DNA from: Myroides oncorhynchi
GTDB taxonomy: Bacteria > Bacteroidota > Bacteroidia > Flavobacteriales > Flavobacteriaceae
Assembly: GCF_020905415.1 (NCBI RefSeq)
Contig: NZ_JAJJMP010000001.1
Location: 3,731,501-3,795,500, forward strand
Reading direction: 5' to 3'
Length of the DNA: 64,000 bases
The notes beneath the pieces are model-generated. The model worked only from the letters and a program-made list of their open reading frames with translations, made no database searches and was not told the origin of the DNA. Position numbers and translations under genes: made by a program. This document shows positions 35,824 to 42,515 of this stretch, one piece after another; position 1 is the first letter of the stretch, and each line of letters begins with the position of its first letter.

Positions 35824-36144
35824 TTAAGTCTTTTTTATCAAACCATTCACTTTTTTATCTAACATATGCCAACCTATAAAAAATCCAACTAAAAGAATGG
35901 TATAGATAACTAACCATGGAAGAACAGGAGTATTAAGAAAGTTATAAAACATAACTGCTATCAAAAATAAAATCGGATAAAGCATCACTAAGACACAGAA
36001 TGTTTTTGAAACCAAATTATTCCAATAATAAAGTCCTTTAAGGTCTTTTGATTTAGGTGAACCAAGAGACATAAGCGATGGAACGAACATAGCTAAACTT
36101 CCTAAAAAAGCTAAACTCACTATACCCCACAATACTATTTGCAT
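35824..36144 (-). CDS. Small membrane protein of unknown function
   Basis: A 106-residue protein from ATG 36144 (MQIVLWGIVSLAFLG), with three hydrophobic segments (about 2-22, 45-68 and 76-95) and a short basic C-terminus (KKVNGLIKKT). An upstream ATG at 36210 would add 22 residues (128 in all), but the hydrophobic start at MQIVLWG looks more natural. It is divergent from the DyP peroxidase gene at 36279; the 134 bases between must hold both promoters. I do not recognise a family. Confidence 0.6.
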   Translation of the reverse strand: MQIVLWGIVSLAFLGSLAMFVPSLMSLGSPKSKDLKGLYYWNNLVSKTFCVLVMLYPILFLIAVMFYNFLNTPVLPWLVIYTILLVGFFIGWHMLDKKVNGLIKKT

Positions 36145-36278
36145 ACAATACTTAATTTTAAACAAAACTAAACAAATATATTGAATCATAAACCTCTTAT
36201 TTAAAAGCATAATCCCTCCGTTTTGCCTAAAAAATAGGTATCTTTACATGACTTACATTAACTATTAAAACAAATAAA

Positions 36279-37217
36279 ATGAGTCAAAAACCACAGAATG
36301 TTACTGATTATCCGAATAACAATACTATTTTTTCGGTTTGGAAGTTTAAAGAAGGAGCTGAGATTAAAGAAGCTTTTGAAGCTTTGTGTGGATTAGTAAA
36401 TAATCTTAATAGTTCATTTAAAGTTCGTATAACAGAAGGTCCTACGAGTTGTATCTTAGGGATTAGCCACGATGCTTGGTTAAAGCTTGGTCTTCCTACT
36501 CCACTGCCTAAAGAGCTAGTCCCTTTTAAAGAAATAAAAGGAGATAAACACACCGCTGTATCTACTGATGCAGATCTACACTTACACTTAAGCGCTGTTA
36601 ATTCTGCGATATGCTATGATATGGCAATGGCGATTTCTAAAGTACTACTTCCTGTAGCAGAGTGCATCGATGAAGTACAAGGGTTCAAGTATTGGGATGG
36701 GCGTGCGATTATCGGTTTTGTTGATGGCACTGAGAACCCTAATGGAGAAGACAGAAACTACTTCGGGATTGTGAGTGACAGCGAACCTAACTATAAAGGA
36801 GGTAGCTACCTATTTGTTCAGAAGTATATCCACTTCATGAAAGACTGGGATAACCTATCTGTGGAAGAACAAGAGAAAGTAATGGGGCGTTATAAAACAA
36901 CAGATATCGAAATGGAAGAACATAAAAAACCTTCTAATGCGCATACTGCTTTAACAGCTATCGAAGATGAAGATGGTAACGAACTAAAGATCATCAGAGC
37001 TAATATGCCTTATGCTAATCCTTCTAAAGGACAGGCAGGGACGTACTTCATCTCGTACGCATCTACGTTCAGTACAACAGAAAAGATGCTTAAAAATATG
37101 TTTATAGGCGAGCCTGTAGGTAACTATGACAGAATACTAGACTTTAGTAAAGCTATATCAGGTACTTTATTCTTCGCTCCTTCACTAGATATATTAGATG
37201 ATTATTTAGCAGAATAA
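36279..37217 (+). CDS. DyP-type haem peroxidase
   Basis: A 312-residue dye-decolourising peroxidase. The family GxxDG motif is GFVDG (146-150, Asp149); the proximal haem ligand is probably His222 (SNAHTAL) and the distal arginine Arg240 (IIRANMPY). There is no signal peptide, so it is cytoplasmic unless loaded into an encapsulin, and no encapsulin gene or C-terminal cargo peptide is visible. The family oxidises organic substrates with H2O2; the physiological substrate is not known. It is transcribed alone, with a terminator at 37249-37284. Confidence 0.92.
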   Translation: MSQKPQNVTDYPNNNTIFSVWKFKEGAEIKEAFEALCGLVNNLNSSFKVRITEGPTSCILGISHDAWLKLGLPTPLPKELVPFKEIKGDKHTAVSTDADLHLHLSAVNSAICYDMAMAISKVLLPVAECIDEVQGFKYWDGRAIIGFVDGTENPNGEDRNYFGIVSDSEPNYKGGSYLFVQKYIHFMKDWDNLSVEEQEKVMGRYKTTDIEMEEHKKPSNAHTALTAIEDEDGNELKIIRANMPYANPSKGQAGTYFISYASTFSTTEKMLKNMFIGEPVGNYDRILDFSKAISGTLFFAPSLDILDDYLAE

Positions 37218-37248
37218 GATATTCCCTTAAATACCTATTATACAAAAG

Positions 37249-37284
37249 ACACCTCTTAGGCAAATGCTTTAGAGGCGTTTTTTT
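37249..37284 (+). terminator. Rho-independent terminator of the DyP gene
   Basis: CACCTCT and AGAGGCG form the stem (one mismatch) over a loop containing GGCAAATGC, followed by TTTTTTTATTTT. It starts about 30 bases after the stop codon. Confidence 0.75.
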
Positions 37285-37352
37285 ATTTTAAATTTTATTT
37301 TCTGAAATACTGTAATTGTTTACTCAGTTAGTTCTTTTGCTTTTAAAACAAG

Positions 37353-37384
37353 AAACCGACATCGCTTTCGCAACATCGGTTTTA
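37353..37384. terminator. Hairpin downstream of the zinc-ribbon lipoprotein gene
   Basis: An AAACCGA...TCGGTTT outer stem with an imperfect inner stem (GC/GC around TTTC) and Ts on both sides lies 19 bases beyond the stop codon at 37403. It could terminate in both directions. Confidence 0.5.
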
Positions 37385-37402
37385 TTCATCTACTTTATTT
37401 TT

Positions 37403-37906
37403 CTACATATATCTATCCCAATTGTCTTCTAATACAAGTCCATTAGTACAGTATAGGCAGCGTTTCTCTTTAATCTTCTTCATCTCTCCACAGTCAGGAC
37501 AAGTTACCTGCGCTGTATCTTCATTCACTCGCTGCTGAAGTTCGATACTATCATCATAACAGTCTCCTCCTTTACTTCCTAAGGTCACAGTGTACTTATA
37601 CCCACGTTCACTAGTGAACGCACACTCTCCATCTGTAATGTTCTGAGGAGCAAAGTTTGCCTTATCTAACCAGCCTTCCTCAGGCCAATTGATTTCAGTC
37701 AAGTTTCCACCTTTCACTTCTACGCTCAACTGATACGTACTGCTACTTCCTGTAAAAGGATTCGCATACTTAATCTCTGCGCAGTAAGTTCCATCTGTAT
37801 AATAGTCACTCTCACCATAAATGGTAAAACCGTGTGACCCGGCACTTTTTTTGCAAGCGAACAACAATAATGTTAGACCCGCAAATAACAGAACGATTTG
37901 TTTCAT
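37403..37906 (-). CDS. Lipoprotein with C-terminal zinc-ribbon motif
   Basis: A 167-residue lipoprotein (LLFACKK lipobox, Cys18). The middle contains a beta-rich segment with spaced cysteines. The C-terminus carries a two-knuckle zinc-ribbon-like motif, CPDCGEMKKIKEKRCLYC (about residues 135-152). Zinc ribbons are usual in cytoplasmic proteins, so one on a predicted exported lipoprotein is odd; the cysteines could instead bind another metal or form disulphides. I do not recognise the family. The next gene upstream encodes another cysteine-rich exported product, and the two could be related in function. Confidence 0.7.
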   Translation of the reverse strand: MKQIVLLFAGLTLLLFACKKSAGSHGFTIYGESDYYTDGTYCAEIKYANPFTGSSSTYQLSVEVKGGNLTEINWPEEGWLDKANFAPQNITDGECAFTSERGYKYTVTLGSKGGDCYDDSIELQQRVNEDTAQVTCPDCGEMKKIKEKRCLYCTNGLVLEDNWDRYM

Positions 37907-37975
37907 TATCCTATTTAAAATACCTCAACCTAAGTAAGACCTTGCTTTAGCCTTGATATACGTTATAAAAAATCA

Positions 37976-38152
37976 CTACTTACACACTCCACAACTATTC
38001 CCCTTCTGAGAACAGTGCTTGCAGTATTTGCAATTCTTACACGTTTTACAATTTGATGAACCTGTACAGGTAGCATAGCTTACCGAACTATAATTACCAG
38101 CAAAAGCTAACAAGCTAAATACAGATAATGTAACTAATAAATAACTCTTCAT
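37976..38152 (-). CDS. Tiny exported cysteine-rich peptide
   Basis: A 58-residue product from ATG 38152 (MKSYLLVTLSVFSLLAFAG), with a clear signal peptide (about 1-20). The mature tail contains nine cysteines in CxxC/CxxCxxC spacing: SNCKTCKNCKYCKHCSQKG. An upstream ATG at 38218 would give 80 residues but would hide the signal peptide behind a charged stretch. The spacing suggests metal binding (metallothionein-like) or extensive disulphides in the periplasm. It lies 69 bases upstream of the zinc-ribbon lipoprotein in the same direction. Confidence 0.65.
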   Translation of the reverse strand: MKSYLLVTLSVFSLLAFAGNYSSVSYATCTGSSNCKTCKNCKYCKHCSQKGNSCGVCK

Positions 38153-38358
38153 TGTTTTACTTTTTATCTCTATTAGACAATAATAATGCCAATCAAAACT
38201 ACCTCTATAATTCATCACGCTAAAAGCGGTGCAAATTTATCAAAGTATATGTGAAGAAAAACTTAAATTATCATCTTTATTTTATGCTTTTTTAAGGAGT
38301 TATTTTAAGAGTAATAAAGAAGAAAAAAAACAATCATTATAACTGTTTAATCACTGAC

Positions 38359-39636
38359 TTACATCATCGACAAAGCCTCTAATATACAGCTATATATATA
38401 ATCCAAATCTTCGTCGGATGTACAATAGGGTGGCACAAGATACATGATATTTCCAAGAGGTCGCATTAACACTCCACGCTCCAAGAAGAAGGGATATAAT
38501 ATATCATGCATATCACTGAAGTAAGAAGTATGCTCTGAAGTCTTCCATTCCATCGCAAAAATAGTTCCACACTGACGGGCATCTAACACCTTAGTGTGCT
38601 GTTTTAACTGATTGATAAATGCCTTGTGTTTACTTGCTATTCGAGTGATATTATCTTGGGTGTTTTGTTCTAATAGTAGATCCATACTCGCTAATGCTGC
38701 TGTACAGGCTAGTGGACTAGCCGTAAACGAATGCCCATGAAACAAGGCTTTCGTCTTATCTTCTGTATAAAAAGCTTGGTAAATCTCTTCTGTACACGTA
38801 GTCATCCCTAGAGGTAGCGTACCTCCTGTTAACCCCTTAGAGAAGCACATCACATCAGGTGTCTCAGTCAAGTGATCCACAGCAAATAGCTTACCTGTCC
38901 TCCCAAAACCGACAAATATCTCATCTTGTATCAAGAGTATCTCTCTCTCTTTACAGTGTTTCATTAACGCCGATAGATGCTCTGCCTTATGCATCAGCAT
39001 TCCCCCTGCGCCTTGCACTAAAGGCTCATAGATAAAGCATATCATCTCAGAGGCGTACATATCGATAAATGCCTTAGTCTGTGCTAGATTATCCTCTGTA
39101 GGCGTATCTATAAACAGTACTTCAAACAACATCTCTCCAAAAGGATCAGTCCAAATCCCCCTACCACTCACAGACATTGCGCCGAAAGTATCTCCGTGAT
39201 ACCCATTCTTAAATGCGATAACCTTGTGCTTATTTCCTCCTTTGTTATAATCAGCTTGTAGTGCCATTTTAAGTGCTACTTCTATAGCTGTAGACCCATT
39301 ATCTGTATAAAAAGCCTTCGTTTGACTCTCAGGTAATAACGCTAATAATCGCTCTGACAACTCTATCGCGGGCTGATGTGTAAACCCCGCAAAGATCACT
39401 TGCTCTAACGTAGTTACTTGCTCACTTAACTTCTTGGCGATATAAGGGTGTGCGTGTCCATGTAAAGTCACCCACCACGAAGACACCGCATCTATATATT
39501 GCTTGCCATTCGCGTCGAATATATAACTCCCCTGCCCCCTAACGATAGGGATAATATTATTTGCCGTTTTCATCTGCGTATACGGATGCCAATTAACTGC
39601 ATAGTCTCTATCTACTAATTCTTGTTGTTTTGTCAT
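38359..39636 (-). CDS. bioA: Adenosylmethionine-8-amino-7-oxononanoate aminotransferase BioA
   Basis: Converts 8-amino-7-oxononanoate to 7,8-diaminononanoate with SAM as amino donor (biotin synthesis). A 425-residue class III aminotransferase from ATG 39636 (MTKQQELVDRDYAVNWHPYTQM). Typical features: SSWWVTLHGHAHP, the PLP-phosphate contact GSTAIEVALKMA, the PLP-ring Asp in IQDEIFVGFGRTGK and the Schiff-base Lys in CFSKGLTGGTLPLG. An upstream in-frame ATG at 39714 would add 26 residues made of the 16-bp repeat DNA (HDITKKQHHKKTT), which I judge non-coding. It is the last gene of the bio cluster, 180 bases after bioD. Confidence 0.95.
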   Translation of the reverse strand: MTKQQELVDRDYAVNWHPYTQMKTANNIIPIVRGQGSYIFDANGKQYIDAVSSWWVTLHGHAHPYIAKKLSEQVTTLEQVIFAGFTHQPAIELSERLLALLPESQTKAFYTDNGSTAIEVALKMALQADYNKGGNKHKVIAFKNGYHGDTFGAMSVSGRGIWTDPFGEMLFEVLFIDTPTEDNLAQTKAFIDMYASEMICFIYEPLVQGAGGMLMHKAEHLSALMKHCKEREILLIQDEIFVGFGRTGKLFAVDHLTETPDVMCFSKGLTGGTLPLGMTTCTEEIYQAFYTEDKTKALFHGHSFTASPLACTAALASMDLLLEQNTQDNITRIASKHKAFINQLKQHTKVLDARQCGTIFAMEWKTSEHTSYFSDMHDILYPFFLERGVLMRPLGNIMYLVPPYCTSDEDLDYIYSCILEALSMM

Positions 39637-39640
39637 TTTA

Positions 39641-39688
39641 TTGTTTTTTTGTGATGTTGTTTTTTTGTGATGTTGTTTTTTTGTGATG
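39641..39688 (-). repeat. Three perfect copies of a 16-bp unit before bioA
   Basis: TTGTTTTTTTGTGATG (plus strand) is repeated three times without change, immediately upstream of the bioA start. One more copy of the same 16-bp unit occurs at 63065-63080. Confidence 0.85.
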
Positions 39689-39780
39689 TCGTGACGTCTA
39701 TATCCACAGACCACATCACCCTATGCCGAAGGCAACAATTCTTAATTCCCCACCTTTGTAGATATACATTCTTCAAGATA

Positions 39781-39829
39781 TATCATCTTTTAAACGCAGA
39801 ATCAAACTGTAAACCGTCAACTGTAAACC
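39781..39829. repeat. 3'-end-associated dispersed repeat, copy 1 (bioD)
   Basis: Contains CTTTTAAACGCA and two AACTGTAAACC-like motifs shared with the copies at 42400, 45700, 47354 and 48501. It overlaps the last codons and stop of bioD. Confidence 0.65.
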
Positions 39830-40386
39830 TTTTCATCAACATACATAACCTCCGTCTCCTCACCTATCCCCCTTTTAATAGCCTCCATAGAATAAGGGTT
39901 GAACTTCCCGTTAAACACTAGATAAGTGATAAGTATTCCCCTTGATTTTAATGCTTCTATAGACAGTATCGTGTGGTTAATACACCCGAGATAATCCCTA
40001 GTGACTAAGACTACAGGGAGGTTAAGATGAGCGATTAGGTCGATCATATAGACATCCGAATTAATAGGTACAAATAGCCCTCCTGCACCCTCTACGATAA
40101 GGTTATTATTCGTCTCAGGCAGTGTGAAGTCGGTTAACTGTATCGTTATCCCCTCTCTCTCAGCAGACTCGTGTGGTGAAGCAGGTATCTTTAATGCGTA
40201 GCGTTCTTTATGAATAACAGTGCCTTCAGATAGTGCTTTGACTTTCATACTGTCTGAATCGTGCAAATCACCTGATTGGATTGGTTTCCAATAGTCTGCT
40301 TTAAATTTATCTACTAATACGGCAGATACGACTGTCTTGCCAATACCTGTGCCTATTCCTGTGACGAAAAGTTTAATGGGTTCCAT
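39817..40386 (-). CDS. bioD: Dethiobiotin synthetase BioD
   Basis: Closes the ureido ring of dethiobiotin from diaminononanoate, CO2 and ATP. A 189-residue protein with P-loop VTGIGTGIGKT (9-19), the substrate-binding Lys/Ser segment WKPIQSGD and VEGAGGLFVPI. It overlaps bioF by 14 bases, so translation is coupled. It is a little shorter than the usual ~210-230 residues; its C-terminus (MYVDEKVYS) is encoded within a dispersed 3' repeat, which may have replaced the original tail. Confidence 0.93.
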   Translation of the reverse strand: MEPIKLFVTGIGTGIGKTVVSAVLVDKFKADYWKPIQSGDLHDSDSMKVKALSEGTVIHKERYALKIPASPHESAEREGITIQLTDFTLPETNNNLIVEGAGGLFVPINSDVYMIDLIAHLNLPVVLVTRDYLGCINHTILSIEALKSRGILITYLVFNGKFNPYSMEAIKRGIGEETEVMYVDEKVYS

Positions 40387-41494
40387 TGTGTTGTTTTATA
40401 ATTTGAAATAGTTGTATAATCTCTTCTTGTGTATTAAATGTATGTAAGCATATGCGCAAACGCTCCGTACCCACCGCTACAGTAGGTGGTCTAATCACAC
40501 AGACATTGATGGCTGCCTTTTGTAAATCAGTCATTAAATCAGTGACGTTATTTACCTTGTTTAAACGAATAGTTTGTATCGGACTAGCAGTTACAGACAT
40601 ACCCTTAGGAGCTAAAGACTGATAAGTATGGATTACTCCTTGAAGTTTCTTTTGCAAGTCTTTATGAGTCAAGATAAACTCATACGCTACCCTCATACTC
40701 ACAGCCATCAGAGGGCTTGGCGAAGTGCTATAGATAAAGGGCGAACCGAAGTTTACTAGTGCTGACTTTAATGCTGCACTACCTAGAACACTTGCTCCGT
40801 GTACTCCCATCGCCTTGCCATAGGTTACCACAGTTGCAAATACCTGAAGACATAACCCCAACTCACTTACTCTACCTAATCCATAGACTCCGATAGCGTG
40901 TGCTTCATCCACTATCAAAAAAGCGCCATATCTCTGCGTTAAAACAACGATCTCTTCTAAAGGAGCTAAGTCTCCCTCCATCGAATAAAGACTCTCTATC
41001 GCCACGTATACCTCTCCTGTGGCTTGCTGAAGTAGCCGTTCTAGATCTAGCAAGTCGTTGTGCTTAAACTTCCATTTGCTCGCTCTAGATAATGAACACC
41101 CATCATGTACTGACCGATGGATATACTCATCTACGATAATAGTATCTCTAGGAGTCGGCAGATTGCCAAAAAGAGCGAGATTTGCCTGATACCCCGATCC
41201 AAATAACAAGGCTGATTCTATTCTGTGTATCGTAGCGATATACTGCTCTACATCCTCCACTATCTGTGAGTTCCCACTAATAAGCCGAGATCCTGTACTT
41301 CCGCCTAATAGCTTTGGGTTAGCATATACCGCATCTAATAAACGCTGCTCAAACGCCTTGTTTTGACTCAGTCCGAGATAATCATTAGAGAAGAAGTCTG
41401 TCGCTATAGAGCTATATTGTCTTAGTTGGCGGTAGTTTCCTTGAGCAATCCGCTCTTGAAGGCGATTCCTTAAGGATAAAGGCAATATCTCCAT
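40373..41494 (-). CDS. bioF: 8-amino-7-oxononanoate synthase BioF
   Basis: Condenses pimeloyl-ACP/CoA with alanine, the first committed step of biotin ring assembly. A 373-residue alpha-oxoamine synthase with SNDYLGLSQ, GSTGSRLISGN, VDEAHAIGVYG (PLP Asp and His) and the PLP-lysine in VTYGKAMGVHG. It ends 14 bases inside bioD and starts three bases after the ferritin-like gene, so all three are one transcription unit. Confidence 0.95.
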   Translation of the reverse strand: MEILPLSLRNRLQERIAQGNYRQLRQYSSIATDFFSNDYLGLSQNKAFEQRLLDAVYANPKLLGGSTGSRLISGNSQIVEDVEQYIATIHRIESALLFGSGYQANLALFGNLPTPRDTIIVDEYIHRSVHDGCSLSRASKWKFKHNDLLDLERLLQQATGEVYVAIESLYSMEGDLAPLEEIVVLTQRYGAFLIVDEAHAIGVYGLGRVSELGLCLQVFATVVTYGKAMGVHGASVLGSAALKSALVNFGSPFIYSTSPSPLMAVSMRVAYEFILTHKDLQKKLQGVIHTYQSLAPKGMSVTASPIQTIRLNKVNNVTDLMTDLQKAAINVCVIRPPTVAVGTERLRICLHTFNTQEEIIQLFQIIKQHNGTH

Positions 41495-41497
41495 CCC

Positions 41498-42100
41498 TTA
41501 AGCTATCTCATTTGTAATTGCCTCTAACCACGCTAGACTAAGTTGCTGTTCATAGTGAAGGATCACCTCAGCATGCTTCTCCCAATCAGGAGAAAATGCT
41601 TCCAGCTGAATGATCATTTCCTCTAGATGTCCTTGTTCCTCCGCTATTATTGACTTGACCATCACCTTAGATGAATGCGTTTCTAATACCTCTTGGTAAA
41701 TAGGATAGAGCAAATCAGCTCGTACCTCGATCGCATAAGTCACTAGCAAATAAGCGGCAAAGCGAAGTGACGCACCACTTAACTGTAAAGTCTCCTTTAG
41801 GTATCTCACACAGAAGATATCGAGGCGCTGCAAGTATTGTTGTGTTTGTATAGGTGCTAATAAGCTAACAGTATCATATCGCTCCGGAAAAGGAACGGAT
41901 AGCTTTTTGATTTGCTTCTTTAGGTAGTAGGCGTGTCTGTGCTCCTCTGTGACGTGCTTGAGTTGAAGGAAAGTTACCTCATATGGATTCTCGCAGGCAG
42001 ATATCTTACGAGCCCCTGTATTCTCCATAAAGGACAAGGCATTTAGCCATTTGCTATGTAGGGTGTCATTCGCTACGATAGTATTTAATAGTTGTTTCAT
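41498..42100 (-). CDS. Ferritin-like candidate diiron protein heading the biotin operon
   Basis: A 200-residue all-helical protein. Two helices carry carboxylate/histidine pairs of the ferritin-like type: TEEHRHAYYLKKQ (Glu53-x-x-His56) and AEEQGHLEEM (Glu155-x-x-His158). A third helix, YAIEVRADLLYP (Glu125, Asp129), could complete a di-metal site. There is no signal peptide. Its stop lies three bases before bioF, so it is the first gene of the bioF-bioD-bioA unit. I do not know a described biotin enzyme of this fold and composition. The position suggests a role in making or trimming the pimeloyl precursor, or in protecting or feeding an enzyme, but function cannot be read from the sequence. 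Neither bioC, bioH nor bioB is in the window. Confidence 0.7.
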   Translation of the reverse strand: MKQLLNTIVANDTLHSKWLNALSFMENTGARKISACENPYEVTFLQLKHVTEEHRHAYYLKKQIKKLSVPFPERYDTVSLLAPIQTQQYLQRLDIFCVRYLKETLQLSGASLRFAAYLLVTYAIEVRADLLYPIYQEVLETHSSKVMVKSIIAEEQGHLEEMIIQLEAFSPDWEKHAEVILHYEQQLSLAWLEAITNEIA

Positions 42101-42399
42101 CTTGTGTTCGTTTATGGCACAAAACTAGAGCGACTAGGTGGACTATATGGAAGCCAGTTTAAAGAAAAAAGCTAGTCCGGAGAGGTTAATTAGGAATTAA
42201 AAATGATGAATTAGGAATGATTGCCTTCGCCATTAGGGTAGTGAATGCTATACACATTTCGTCTACTATCTCATTGGGCAATGCGAGAAGTAACCGTGAG
42301 GGTTTCTTGCTGAATAAGGCCCTCTGAGCAAACATTGAGCAATAAATACGCACTTATTTAGCAGATATCAGGAAGAGGGAAGGGATTTATGAAAGTACA

Positions 42400-42472
42400 C
42401 TTTAATTATCACTTCGTAAGGGGAATTATCTTTTAAACGCAAGTTAAAAACTGTTAACCGATTACTGTAAAC
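42400..42472. repeat. 3'-end-associated dispersed repeat, copy 2
   Basis: CTTTAATTATCACTTCGTAAG...ATCTTTTAAACGCAAG...CTGTTAACCGATTACTGTAAAC. It lies just beyond the terminator of the VIT/VWA gene at 42516. Confidence 0.75.
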
Positions 42473-42501
42473 AAAAAAGCCACCTCAGTTAAGGCGGCTT
42501 T
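42472..42501 (-). terminator. Rho-independent terminator of the VIT/VWA gene
   Basis: On the minus strand AAAGCCGCCT and AGGTGGCTTT form a 10-bp stem (one wobble) with a 6-base loop, followed by TTTG. It lies 15 bases beyond the stop at 42516. Confidence 0.8.
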
Positions 42502-42515
42502 GAATACTATACTAT

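Larger units (their letters stand above)
42101..42515. other. Intergenic region with dispersed repeat and terminator
   Basis: No gene is seen. It holds the upstream region of the biotin operon, a copy of the 3'-associated repeat (42400-42472) and the terminator of the gene at 42516. The middle (about 42220-42340) resembles fragments of repeat-like DNA found near 45660 and 48450. Confidence 0.5.
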
